The position numbers and the translations under genes were made by a program. A DNA stretch of 64,000 bases. Source: Clostridium porci. GTDB lineage: Bacteria; Bacillota; Clostridia; Lachnospirales; Lachnospiraceae. Below are positions 9,256 through 17,642 of the stretch, piece after piece. The stretch's first letter is position 1, and the number at the start of each line of letters is the position of its first letter. A model generated the notes under the pieces. That model did no database searches. It was not told the origin of the DNA and was given only the letters and a program-made list of their open reading frames with translations. Where the stretch lies: positions 87,388-151,387 of the forward strand of contig NZ_VUMD01000009.1 of the NCBI RefSeq assembly GCF_009696375.1, in the 5' to 3' direction.

Positions 9256-10557
9256 TCATGGTAAAAGCTTGCCAATCCAATTCATAATCTGAGTAATCGC
9301 CGGCCATACTGTGCTGAAATCAAACATGCCGGACCAGCCTACGCCCTGAGGATACTGCATCAGATGAATTGCCCATATGGACCCAAATGTCTGTATGACT
9401 CCAAGCAGTATACAGCATGTAATGATCGCCTTGATTCCACCTTTTTTATTAGCTACTACTCCCACTGGTCCGCCAGAGAAAAATAAGGGTACAAATCCTG
9501 GCAAAACCATGATAGGGCTTTTCACTAAAATCAGAATACCAATGCTGATTACCGTACCAACTGTGCAGAATATGAATCCCAAGGTCGCTGCATTTGGTGA
9601 AAACGGAAGCAATGCCGCAACATCAATCGCCGGAACTGCATTCGGCACTACCTTTTCCTGGATTCCCTTAAAGGATTCTGTCAATTCGGCGCACATCATT
9701 CTTACACCAGTCAGCAGGATTACCATATCCATCGAAAATGTAATTCCTACTTCAAGCATATAAACGATCCAGCTGCTGCCTCCAGCCAGCTCCTCAATTC
9801 CTGAAATTCCAAGGGGCATCATAAAGCCGCCTACAAAAATCCACATAATTACACAGGTCGCAACCACATTGTTGTTGAAAATAGACAGCCATCCCGGAAG
9901 CTTCAGATTCTCTGCATCCTGCTCCTTTTTTCCAAACAAATGCGAGATTTTTCCAAAGAACCAGAGTCCAACCTGTTGATTATGGCCTACCGTGAATCCA
10001 GCCCCTCCTGTTACCTCATCGCAGATACCCACAGCCAGAGTAGTTGAATAGGACCAGTAAACCCCTACCAAAATACCAGTAATGATTACTGCCAGCGTAT
10101 TATTTACAGCAAGGTTGGCAATGACCAGCCAGAGTACGGACTGCGCGTGGGCAGTTCCAGCATTGCCTGTAAGAAACACCCCTTTTGCCTTTGTATATTT
10201 TCCAAAATATACCATCAATAAATTCACCCCAAAGGCAATGAGAAAGGAATATCCCATAAGGCCAAACAAATCGCCCAGCGCTTCCTGACTCGTAGCTTTC
10301 ATTGCGTAAGAATCCATAATATAACCCTGAATTCCAGTTGCCTTACTTACTGCTGATACAATGGGCTTAAAGGTACTGCTAAATTGATTCCCCCCAAATA
10401 TTACCATCTCAATACCAACCATAGCGCTGATGGTTCCGACGATTGTTCTTGCGGCGCTCTCCCGCTTCAACAGGTAACCGGCACAAATTAAAAGGCCTAT
10501 CAAAATTACAGGTTTTGTTAAAAAATCGTTTAGCAAAAAATCAAAAATAATCCTCAT
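9256..10557 (-). CDS. PTS EIIC, UlaA/SgaT family
   Basis: 433 residues, about ten membrane helices, slightly shorter than UlaA (around 465). Family words are ICAGYLLKR, the GHAQ-like TAHAQSVLW, GHNQQVGLWF and a C-terminal VPLFFSGGPVGV. It is the membrane channel of the operon and the first gene after the promoter region; the start has AGGGGGAG upstream. It is clearly diverged from the second UlaA at 21873, so it probably carries a different substrate, in keeping with the sulfatase partner. Confidence 0.87.
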   Translation of the reverse strand: MRIIFDFLLNDFLTKPVILIGLLICAGYLLKRESAARTIVGTISAMVGIEMVIFGGNQFSSTFKPIVSAVSKATGIQGYIMDSYAMKATSQEALGDLFGLMGYSFLIAFGVNLLMVYFGKYTKAKGVFLTGNAGTAHAQSVLWLVIANLAVNNTLAVIITGILVGVYWSYSTTLAVGICDEVTGGAGFTVGHNQQVGLWFFGKISHLFGKKEQDAENLKLPGWLSIFNNNVVATCVIMWIFVGGFMMPLGISGIEELAGGSSWIVYMLEVGITFSMDMVILLTGVRMMCAELTESFKGIQEKVVPNAVPAIDVAALLPFSPNAATLGFIFCTVGTVISIGILILVKSPIMVLPGFVPLFFSGGPVGVVANKKGGIKAIITCCILLGVIQTFGSIWAIHLMQYPQGVGWSGMFDFSTVWPAITQIMNWIGKLLP

Positions 10558-10623
10558 CTTCAGCTCCCCCTTTTCCTTCTCATGGCTGTCTATTCCCCCA
10601 CCCGCTCCTTTTCATAATAGGAT

Positions 10624-10664
10624 AAAAATAGAGCCATCAAGCTTGTTTTCTGATGACTCTATTA
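10624..10664 (-). terminator. Terminator or leader attenuator between deoR and the sulfatase/PTS operon
   Basis: Read on the minus strand, ATAGAGTCATCA pairs with TGATGGCTCTAT (12 bp, one G-U) and is followed by TTTTTATCC. It can end the deoR transcript. Its left arm overlaps the -10 box of the PTS promoter. Confidence 0.55.
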
Positions 10665-10689
10665 TACCATTTTAATCATATTTACTCAA
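10661..10689 (-). promoter_or_regulatory. Promoter of the sulfatase/PTS operon
   Basis: On the minus strand TTGAGT (10689-10684), 17-base spacer, TATAAT (10666-10661). It points to the IIC gene and its -10 runs into the hairpin at 10624-10664. Confidence 0.5.
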
Positions 10690-10749
10690 TATCAATTAAA
10701 TATTCATTTGATTTTCATTAATTAAGAATAATATAATGATTTAATTTGA

Positions 10750-11511
10750 CTATTTATGTTGTCTTTTCCAAATATATGCTTGTTTTTCTTGTACAAATTG
10801 CCCAATATTCTCTACAGGACTATCAGTAATAATATTCAGATAACAGGCAAGATCCGACGGCGTAACGTACATGGCAGTTTTGTTAAATTTGCTGTGCTCT
10901 GCCAGAATATAGGTCTCCCTGGCGTTCTGTATACAAATGTTTTTAATATCATACTCATATTCATCAGCTGATAAAGGAGCGAAGCTGGAATCAAACCCCT
11001 TTACTCCTATAAAGGCTTTATCAAACCGGTAGGATTCTAGCATCTTTGTAGTCTGCCTCCCTACAACGGATCTGGAATATTCTTTAAAAAAGCCACATAG
11101 CAAAAAAACATTTATATGCTTTTTCCACAGCGCCTCAAGCTGCGGAATTCCATTTGTAATAACGGTAATATTTCTTTCTGTAATACACTCTGCCATTGCC
11201 AGGGTAGTCTTACCGGCTCCAATGAAAATCAGCTCCCCGTCGTTTATTTTGCTAGCTGCAAGTTCTCCAATCCGCCGCATAGGATTTGTAATATTGCTTT
11301 CTACAATTTTTCGTTTATATATGGATCGATCCTTAATTCTTCTTGCTCCGCCCCATAGCCTGAGTAATAAGCCTTCCGTTTCCATTGCAGCCAAATCCCG
11401 CTGAATCGTGGATGGAGACACCCCCAGAGCCTCCTCTAGCTGTTTTTTGCTCACCGCCTCGTTTTCTGCCAGAAGCTCCATTATCTTCTCTTTTCTAATC
11501 TCAAACGTCAT
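10750..11511 (-). CDS. DeoR-family regulator of the sulfatase/PTS operon
   Basis: 253 residues from the ATG at 11511, which has an excellent AGGAGGGG site; a longer in-frame start at 11607 lacks one. The N-terminal HTH (KEKIMELLAENEAVSKKQLEE, SPSTIQRDLAAMETEGLL) is followed by a DeoR sensor domain (IGAGKTTLAMAECI, FIGVKGFDSS, AEHSKFN), which normally binds a sugar phosphate. It is immediately upstream of, and on the same strand as, the IIC-IIB-sulfatase-IIA operon and is its likely local repressor. Confidence 0.87.
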   Translation of the reverse strand: MTFEIRKEKIMELLAENEAVSKKQLEEALGVSPSTIQRDLAAMETEGLLLRLWGGARRIKDRSIYKRKIVESNITNPMRRIGELAASKINDGELIFIGAGKTTLAMAECITERNITVITNGIPQLEALWKKHINVFLLCGFFKEYSRSVVGRQTTKMLESYRFDKAFIGVKGFDSSFAPLSADEYEYDIKNICIQNARETYILAEHSKFNKTAMYVTPSDLACYLNIITDSPVENIGQFVQEKQAYIWKRQHK

Positions 11512-11982
11512 TTTCCCCTCCTGAGCTTTCCTGTGCTCCGCTTCCTGTAAGCGCCGCCTGTCTCTTTCAAAGGCACTGATATTTCCAGTTCCCAAGCTCC
11601 CCCTCATCTCAATGCAGGTATTAAAAACAAAACGGATTACAGTCTCCCTAAAGAGCTCTGCCGTTTATAGCAGCGGTAGCCCTCTTTCATTTAATCATTT
11701 AGTCATTTAGTATGACTAAATTTTATCCTATTTTACTATTTTTGTCCACCATATATTTTCATCTCGGCTTTAACACCTTTGCTGTTCACAGCCAGCCTTA
11801 CTATGTAAGGTCAAAAAACCAATCTGACAAACAACAGACTTATGAGACATTTGTTCACTAACCGTAAACTACCTATTTCTGCAATACATTCACGGCATAT
11901 TTAAAAAAACTATTGACAACTTATCTTTATTAGGATATAATCCTAAATAAGAAATATAACTTTTTACATGGAGTCCGATATA
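11512..11982. other. Divergent intergenic region with a 9-bp inverted repeat
   Basis: No gene is seen. ATTTAGTCA (11697-11705) and TGACTAAAT (11713-11721) form a perfect 9-bp inverted repeat with a 7-base spacer, a possible operator for the deoR side. The perR promoter and palindrome occupy 11913-11946. The rest is AT-rich. Confidence 0.45.
11913..11946 (+). promoter_or_regulatory. perR promoter with Fur/PerR-type operator on the -10 box
   Basis: Consensus promoter: TTGACA (11913-11918), 17-base spacer, TATAAT (11936-11941). A perfect 7-3-7 palindrome, TTAGGAT-ATA-ATCCTAA (11930-11946), covers the -10 box, the usual place for an autoregulatory Fur-family site. The sequence is not the textbook PerR box, so the protein-site match is inferred from position and symmetry. 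Confidence 0.7.
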
Positions 11983-12414
11983 ATGAAACGCAATACCATT
12001 CAACGAGCCTTAACACTGGAAGCCGTTCAGAAACTGCAAAGCCATCCAACCGCAGATGAAGTATATGCAGCGGTGTCAGCAGAGCATCCTCATATCAGCA
12101 GAGGAACGGTATACCGCAACCTGAATCAACTGTCAGAAGACGGGAAAATCCGTGAGATGGAGGTTCCTGGCGGAGCAGATCGGTTCGATCATTGCTGCCA
12201 TGAACATTATCATGTACGATGCTTAAAGTGCGGCCGGGTCTTTGATGTGGATATGAAGGATATACCTGACTTGACAAAAGCGATCAGAGACACACATGGA
12301 TTTCATTTTAGCGGATATGATTTGATGTTCAAGGGTGTTTGTCCAACCTGTATCCAATCCCAGGACGATTCTGAACCCCATACAGTAAACGGAGCTTCAG
12401 AGAACACCCCTTAA
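11983..12414 (+). CDS. Fur/PerR-family metalloregulator
   Basis: 143 residues from the ATG at 11983, chosen because GGAG lies 8 bases upstream; another ATG at 11968 lacks a site. A winged helix N-terminus (HPTADEVYAAV, ISRGTVYRNLNQL) is followed by a regulatory domain with FDHCCHEHYHVRC metal ligands and two structural CxxC pairs (CLKC, CPTC). The set fits PerR-like peroxide sensors. The operator on its own -10 box suggests autorepression. A QueD-like gene follows 56 bases on with its own ribosome site, likely co-transcribed. Confidence 0.87.
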   Translation: MKRNTIQRALTLEAVQKLQSHPTADEVYAAVSAEHPHISRGTVYRNLNQLSEDGKIREMEVPGGADRFDHCCHEHYHVRCLKCGRVFDVDMKDIPDLTKAIRDTHGFHFSGYDLMFKGVCPTCIQSQDDSEPHTVNGASENTP

Positions 12415-12470
12415 GCAGAGCGCATACGGGCGCATCATACCCGTAAATACATATACAGAAGGAGATAACT

Positions 12471-13037
12471 ATGAGAAGCATTACACAGCTCGACCTGCAA
12501 TATGCACACCGTTTTTATGGGTTCAAAGGAGAAGCCCAGTATCTGCATGGTCACACAGGAGTCCTCACCATCGAGGTGGAAGGAAGTGTCAATCCCGGAG
12601 TGAATATGGTCTTTCCTTGTAACGAAATTCAAAAAACCGCTTGGGAGGTTCTGAAAAACTTTGACCATGCCCTGGTGCTGCGGGAAGATGATCCTCTGCT
12701 GCCTGCCATTCTTGGTGTGTACGAAAAGCAGGGAATCAAAAACGGTGCCCCTGATAACACAATGACCGGCCCCGCTTTCAAGACGGAGCTTGCCACCGCC
12801 TATCCAGAATGCCGTCTTGTGGTGACAAAGGAAACTATGACTGTAGAGGGTATGATTAAAATTGTCTATGATCTTCTGAAAGACAAGCTGAACATCGTCA
12901 AGCTGACCTTTTCCAGCGGAGTCAATAAGGCGTCGGAGGAGTACGATCCGCATTTGGAGATAGACCGCTGTCCGCTGTGCGGTATTGCACTGGATGAAAA
13001 CGGTGTGTGTCCCAAGTGTGGTTACAAAAAAAGATAA
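12471..13037 (+). CDS. 6-carboxytetrahydropterin synthase (QueD)-like protein with C-terminal zinc ribbon
   Basis: 188 residues; start has AAGGAGA upstream. Zinc-binding histidines of the PTPS/QueD fold appear in the AHRFYG and LHGHTG segments, with a TVEGM block further on. The C-terminus adds a zinc ribbon (CPLCG, CPKCG) that ordinary QueD (about 120-140 residues) lacks. QueD makes the precursor of queuosine and other deazapurines. No queC, queE or queF is nearby, and the pairing with a PerR-type regulator suggests a specialised role. Confidence 0.75.
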   Translation: MRSITQLDLQYAHRFYGFKGEAQYLHGHTGVLTIEVEGSVNPGVNMVFPCNEIQKTAWEVLKNFDHALVLREDDPLLPAILGVYEKQGIKNGAPDNTMTGPAFKTELATAYPECRLVVTKETMTVEGMIKIVYDLLKDKLNIVKLTFSSGVNKASEEYDPHLEIDRCPLCGIALDENGVCPKCGYKKR

Positions 13038-13146
13038 TCGTTCATATTGAGTATTTCAAATGTCAAAGGGGCAGCCGCAGGGGTAAAAGCCAATAAGGAA
13101 GTATTACAAAAAGCTAACTTAAGGGCTGACAGACAGAGTTGCACTT

Positions 13147-13189
13147 AAAAGGGTGTGTATCGCATTCAACCGGTTCACACTCTTTTTTC
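13147..13189 (+). terminator. Terminator of the perR-queD unit
   Basis: AAAGGGTGTG pairs with CACACTCTTT (one G-U) across an 18-base loop and is followed by TTTTTTC. Confidence 0.65.
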
Positions 13190-13396
13190 TTCCTGTTACA
13201 CAGTAGAACGCCATTTTTAGGGGTATGAGTATAAAACCCTTACCTTGCGTCTATTATTCCCGGAAATCCTTGTAAAATCAAAGGATTTTTGCCCCTAAAT
13301 GCGAACTTTCCATCCTGGGTTGAGATTGTCCCAATTCTTTTCCTAGCTGTTTCAGCGCTGACAATTTCCAGTCGTCTGCATTGGTGCGGCAAATGT
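13190..13396. other. Intergenic stretch with a second hairpin
   Basis: No gene seen. AAATCCTT and AAGGATTTTT near 13264-13291 form a terminator-like hairpin, enclosed by a longer inverted repeat (CATTTTTAGGGG near 13212 and CCCCTAAATG near 13293). It marks the edge between the perR-queD unit and the accessory patch. Confidence 0.4.
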
Positions 13397-14008
13397 CTAA
13401 AATTTATTTTTGAGTTTTTTAACGATTCTCCAATATATTGAATCCATTCGTTCTTTACTCTGAACTAAAATATCATAGGTATCTGCTATTCCCACTACAT
13501 AAATAAATAGATAAACAGAACAAGCTGTAAAAAGGCACTGAATTTCTAACACTGGAAATCTGAAAAAATTAAGTGTCTCCAAAATACACGCAATGAAGAT
13601 TAAACTGATTGCAGCAATTATAAGTACCACACAAGCAAAGGTAATGGATAGTGTTTGGTTATTAGCAAAAAGATAATAAGGAATGCCTGCCAATATCATA
13701 ATGGCAACCCTCATTGCGGCACGCATAGTTGTTTTTCTATGAAACGAAAGAAATCCCTCCGCACTCTCTCTGCTAACATAAAATCCTTTTTCGGTTGATA
13801 TAGTTTGTTCTGCGTTTTCTTTCAATAAGCTGTCAACAGAAACTTCAAAGATGTTACTCAACATGAGAAGTTTATCCGTTTCAGGATAACCTTGATTATT
13901 TTCCCATTTACTAATCGCTTGTCTGGTAGTGTTTAGCTGTTCAGCTAATGCCTCTTGAGAAAAACCTTTATCTTTTCGTAATTTGAATAGCTTTTCACCA
14001 AATGTCAT
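13397..14008 (-). CDS. XRE-family regulator with membrane-spanning C-terminus
   Basis: 203 residues. The Cro/C1 helix-turn-helix occupies residues about 1-65 (FSQEALAEQLNTTRQAISKWE, then the PETDKLLMLSNIF continuation). A linker of about 30 residues leads to two or three hydrophobic helices (about 95-185). Many Firmicute regulators of this build sit next to small transporters or stress genes and sense at the membrane; the target here is unknown. Confidence 0.8.
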   Translation of the reverse strand: MTFGEKLFKLRKDKGFSQEALAEQLNTTRQAISKWENNQGYPETDKLLMLSNIFEVSVDSLLKENAEQTISTEKGFYVSRESAEGFLSFHRKTTMRAAMRVAIMILAGIPYYLFANNQTLSITFACVVLIIAAISLIFIACILETLNFFRFPVLEIQCLFTACSVYLFIYVVGIADTYDILVQSKERMDSIYWRIVKKLKNKF

Positions 14009-14125
14009 GTAAATGCCTCCTGTATAATTTGTATCCTAATTGTAGCAAATCACCATGTCATTCTCTAGCTTTTTTGAAATGCACATTGTCAACTTTGGGT
14101 TGCCAATATGTAATATTCTAAAACT

Positions 14126-14314
14126 TTATTCATAGAGTAGCTCATTTCTTTTCTTTTTCCTGCTGTCAATCGGTTTTTCTGTGTCCTTTGGCATTAGCCA
14201 CATATAACTAAATTTAGCAGCTCTCAGCATGCGATTTTCTTCACGCAACTTTTGTACTCGTCTCTCGGAAATGCCCCATTTTTCCGCTTCCGAGGCTGTA
14301 ATATACTCTATCAT
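14126..14314 (-). CDS. Small MerR/excisionase-type HTH protein
   Basis: 62 residues: MIEYITASEAEKWGISERRV is a classic helix-turn-helix of the small DNA-binding proteins found in Firmicute accessory regions, followed by an MWLMPKDTEKP segment and a basic tail. It probably belongs to a decayed accessory island along with the neighbouring fragments. Middle residues (NRMLRAAKF, where relatives have a Pro-Gly turn) look degraded. Confidence 0.6.
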   Translation of the reverse strand: MIEYITASEAEKWGISERRVQKLREENRMLRAAKFSYMWLMPKDTEKPIDSRKKKRNELLYE

Positions 14315-14716
14315 TTTCTATCTACCATTTCTTAGACTATATTATATACGGACATCCGAATAATGGAAAGACCATGAAACGACCTATTTCAGACAACGCT
14401 ATGATGTTTTCTTTTCGTTCGCATTTGACATTTTTTAAGTAGGGTGTTATTATAAAATGAAGAAATCTTTTAGGAAACTTTTTTCAAAACTTCGTCAAAA
14501 TCACTCTGTGTGGCGTTACAGCTGGTGAAAAGGAAAAGAGAGGTTGGGAAGTATCCCAAACCCTCATTTCGTCAGCCTTGCAAACTGCAAAAGCAATCGC
14601 CGTTCCAGCTTCCACACTTCCGTCATAAGCCCTTTTAAATCGTCCACATCTACGAAACTAATACCGCTCGTTCCGATTTGCCGGAGCAACAAACTGGAAT
14701 CTGGAGAGGTGATCCC
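14315..14716. other. Accessory-island spacer
   Basis: AT-rich at first, then a coding-like minus-strand remnant (14564-14690). No complete gene seen. Confidence 0.4.
14564..14690 (-). pseudogene. Coding remnant resembling a mobilisation-protein C-terminus
   Basis: Read on the minus strand, a stop-ended frame gives LLLRQIGTSG, VDVDDLKGLM, EVWKLERRLL, QFARLTK. It has the leucine-rich, charged character of a MobC-type tail but has no start. The family match is from memory and weak. Confidence 0.25.
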
Positions 14717-14920
14717 ATGAGAAAAGAATTTGAAATCAATGGATGTATAGAAGTTCAGCCTGAAATAACCGAAGATGAATTTTGGAGTATTTTTATTGAT
14801 TTTGTTGAATCTAAAGGTTGGTCCTTTGGTGGTGGAATTTCAGAAATTCATGATGGGTATTATATTTTGTCTAACGGCCAAAAGGGAAAGTCTGTGTTAG
14901 ATGAAAATCCCGATTTGTAG
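14717..14920 (+). CDS. Small acidic protein, unrecognised
   Basis: 67 residues from the ATG at 14717, preceded by GGAGAGGTGATCCC; an upstream ATG at 14678 has no ribosome site. The sequence is acidic with aromatic residues (DEFWSIFIDFVESKGW, then FGGGISEIHDGYYILS). The size and the Trp/Gly-rich middle recall small immunity-like or antirestriction-like proteins of accessory islands, but I do not recognise a family. Confidence 0.5.
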   Translation: MRKEFEINGCIEVQPEITEDEFWSIFIDFVESKGWSFGGGISEIHDGYYILSNGQKGKSVLDENPDL

Positions 14921-15306
14921 AGAATAGCAGAGCTATTTAGCATTGTCAACGCTAAAATGAGCGGCTGCTGCCGCCGTTGACAATACTGCCTGCCCCTCCC
15001 CTCCTTTACGGGTAATCAAGAGGGCAAAAGCAGCAAGTGCTTTCGCCCTCATAATATGATGAATCTATGTATCCATTTAAAGGCCATAAAAGCCTGTATT
15101 TATGCGGCTTTACGGGTTCAGAATTGAGGTGGGTAATGGTTTTATACTCCCACCTCCAAAAACGGCGTTCGTTTTCACTATAGGAATACAGCACCCTATA
15201 AGATTAGTAAATTTTTAACAGAGCATATATAACAAATGCCTTATGCCGTCTAGAAAACCTTTGATGTAATCACATACGTTCAATGTATATATGTTACTTC
15301 CTCTCA
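14921..15306. other. Intergenic region with a strong hairpin
   Basis: No convincing gene. GAGGGC and CGCCCTC with AAAGC/GCTTT form a hairpin at 15020-15050 without a T-tail. The rest is unremarkable and ends at the transporter stop. Confidence 0.4.
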
Positions 15307-16659
15307 TCAGCCAATTCCTCCATACACGATTCCCAGAATAAACACAATTACAGCTAGGGGCACATATACATATTTTGCCAGAGACCTGAAAATGCCTGGC
15401 AGCCCTTTTTCTCTGCCTTCCTCCAGCTCTCTTCGGATCTCCTCATATCCCAGAACATAGTAAATGGACACTGCCCCCAGCACAGCGCCGAAGGGAACTA
15501 CGATAATTGTAATGAAATCCATCCAGGAGCCAACCTTCGGCTCTGCCTCCAGGATAAGCCCTACCAGCAAGGCAATCCCTGCGCAGAGGCCTACAGACGT
15601 CCTTCTGGACAGCCTGAACCGCGTCTGCCAGGATTCACTCACCGCCTCGAACATATTAATCAGGCTGGTAATTCCCGCAAAGGCCACCGAGATAAAAAAG
15701 AGAGCCGCAAAAAGCTGTCCCATAGGCATCTGACGGAAGATATTAGGCAGCGTAATAAACATCAGAGGAGGTCCTGCATTGGGCTCAATTCCAAAAGCAA
15801 AGACAGCAGGCATAATTGCCAGAGCTGCCATCATTGCTGCCGCAGTGTCAAAGAACGCGGTGCGGATAGAAGCCTTTGGAATATCCTCTGACTTAGCCAA
15901 ATAGGTTCCATACACAATCATACCGGAACCAGTAATGGAGAGAGAAAAGAATGCTTGGCCCATGGCCATAACCCAGGTGTCCACCTGAAGCAGATCTTCC
16001 CAATGAGGCGTCAGTAAAAACCTGTATCCTTCCACTGCCCCAGGCAGAAAAGCCACTCTCACCGCCAGAATCGCAAAAAGCACAAAAAAGGAAGGCATCA
16101 GTATCTTATTGACCTTTTCAATTCCCTTAGTTGCTCCAAACATCAGTATCAGCGCAGCCACAAGGATAACCATCACATGCCAGGGTACGCTTCCGAAGTC
16201 GCCCGTAGCCTGGCTGAAAAAAGCAGCCGCATCCTCCGTAAGTATAGCCCCTGTAAGGGAACCGGCCAGAGCACGCACAACCCAGCCAACAATAATGGCG
16301 TATCCAATAGCAATCCCCAGAGAGCCTAAAAGGGGTATCCACCCCAGGGCATATCCCAGCTTCCCCTTATTCAAGGTATTCCAGCAATATTCATAGGCTC
16401 CCAGTGTTCCGGTCTTAGCCCTTCTTCCAACAGCAAACTCCGCCGAAAGACCCACCAAGCCGAACAGTGCCACAAACAATATATACGGAACTAAGAACGC
16501 CCCGCCGCCGTACTGGCCCACACGGTATGGAAACATCCATATATTGCCCATTCCAACTGCTGAGCCTACACAAGCCAGTACAAACCCAAAGCTGCTTCCA
16601 AAGCCACCGTTTGGATGAACCGGCTTAGAGAAAGATGCCTGATCGTTCTGTTTACCCAT
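15307..16659 (-). CDS. Neurotransmitter:sodium symporter (NSS) family transporter
   Basis: 450 residues and about 11-12 membrane helices (LeuT fold). The first helix carries the unwound sodium/substrate site GSAVGMGNIWMFPY, the family hallmark, and ITGSGMIVYGTY marks helix 6. Bacterial NSS proteins import amino acids with sodium; the 11-helix form ends as here without a long tail. It stands alone between the accessory patch and the ascorbate operon. The substrate cannot be told. Confidence 0.9.
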   Translation of the reverse strand: MGKQNDQASFSKPVHPNGGFGSSFGFVLACVGSAVGMGNIWMFPYRVGQYGGGAFLVPYILFVALFGLVGLSAEFAVGRRAKTGTLGAYEYCWNTLNKGKLGYALGWIPLLGSLGIAIGYAIIVGWVVRALAGSLTGAILTEDAAAFFSQATGDFGSVPWHVMVILVAALILMFGATKGIEKVNKILMPSFFVLFAILAVRVAFLPGAVEGYRFLLTPHWEDLLQVDTWVMAMGQAFFSLSITGSGMIVYGTYLAKSEDIPKASIRTAFFDTAAAMMAALAIMPAVFAFGIEPNAGPPLMFITLPNIFRQMPMGQLFAALFFISVAFAGITSLINMFEAVSESWQTRFRLSRRTSVGLCAGIALLVGLILEAEPKVGSWMDFITIIVVPFGAVLGAVSIYYVLGYEEIRRELEEGREKGLPGIFRSLAKYVYVPLAVIVFILGIVYGGIG

Positions 16660-16827
16660 AACTTCTCCTTCATCCTATCTTTGTTAGTTGGTTATATTCT
16701 ATCATAAACCTTATTTACTATACTAACCTAATATTATAAATTAGTCAACGCTTTAAAGCAAGAAAGCACCAGTTCGATTCACCTTTGCCGCTATAAGAAA
16801 TGAATTTCATATTCATAGGTAACAAAA

Positions 16828-16872
16828 GAAAAAACCTCCCAGGCGGTTTCACACCGCCCCAAAGGTTTTTTC
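16828..16872. terminator. Bidirectional terminator
   Basis: AAAAAACCT ... AGGCGGT, loop TTCAC, ACCGCC ... AAGGTTTTTT: a long stem with A-run on the left and T-run on the right. It can end the ula-type operon arriving on the minus strand and anything on the plus strand. Confidence 0.75.
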
Positions 16873-16905
16873 TCTGATTTTATATTTCTTTCCTAGCCTG
16901 CACCA

Positions 16906-17610
16906 TTAAAGCCTGTCCAAAAATCCAGGGGCCATGCACTCCCCGAAGGATCCAACCACATAATACGTGCCATCTGCAGGCTTCTCTTCACCTCTGCCAA
17001 AGGCTGCCAGCATTGCCTTCATTCCGCTGGTCAACGCTCCCCCAACGTCAGCCTGAAGGCTGTCGCCTATGAACAGGCATTCATCTGCACAGCATCCGCA
17101 TTTCTCTGTGCACAGCCTGAAAAATTTCTCTGATGGCTTTTGCTCTGGGGCCTCCTCGCTAGTAAGTATCCAGTCTATATAGGGAGTCACTCCCAGCTTC
17201 TCCAGCTTTTTGTACTGGATATAAGCAGTCATATTGCTGCCTGCTCCAACCACAATATCCCTTCCCTTGAGAAATTCCATAAACTCCAGAAGCCCCGGAT
17301 AGGCTGTCATTTTGTCCAGCATCGTATCCCAATAGGTGTGATACATGGCCAGGGCATGGGGAAACAAAGGCTTACCCAGCAGCTCCAGCATACACTGGTA
17401 ACGGAGCAGACGGTTATGGCATGCGGCGCAGTCCCTCCCCACTCTTTCCTCCACCATCCTTCCAGCCTTCCGTAAAGCCTCCTGAAAACCCATACGTGAA
17501 AGACCGAGACACTCTCTGCAGTAGTCCCACAGAGCCTCTGTAGCCGTCTTATTATAGAATTCATAATCGTACATTGTACCATCTATATCGAATATCACTG
17601 CTTTTATCAT
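16906..17610 (-). CDS. HAD-superfamily phosphatase
   Basis: 234 residues from the ATG at 17610 (GGGGAG 6 bases upstream; a TTG at 17616 is less likely). Motif I is DIDGTMYD (D8, D10), the motif III lysine lies in EQKPSEKF, and motif IV is IGDSLQAD. The alpha-helical cap follows motif I, as in phosphoglycolate-phosphatase-like enzymes. It is the last gene of the ascorbate-type operon and probably dephosphorylates an overflow or dead-end sugar phosphate; substrate unproven. Confidence 0.85.
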   Translation of the reverse strand: MIKAVIFDIDGTMYDYEFYNKTATEALWDYCRECLGLSRMGFQEALRKAGRMVEERVGRDCAACHNRLLRYQCMLELLGKPLFPHALAMYHTYWDTMLDKMTAYPGLLEFMEFLKGRDIVVGAGSNMTAYIQYKKLEKLGVTPYIDWILTSEEAPEQKPSEKFFRLCTEKCGCCADECLFIGDSLQADVGGALTSGMKAMLAAFGRGEEKPADGTYYVVGSFGECMAPGFLDRL

Positions 17611-17642
17611 CTTCAACTCCCCGTTTCCGATAACGATACCAA

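Noticed and set aside
15006..15194. 62-residue minus-strand open frame
   Set aside because: No ribosome site, no recognisable pattern, and it runs through the hairpin at 15020-15050; more likely chance.
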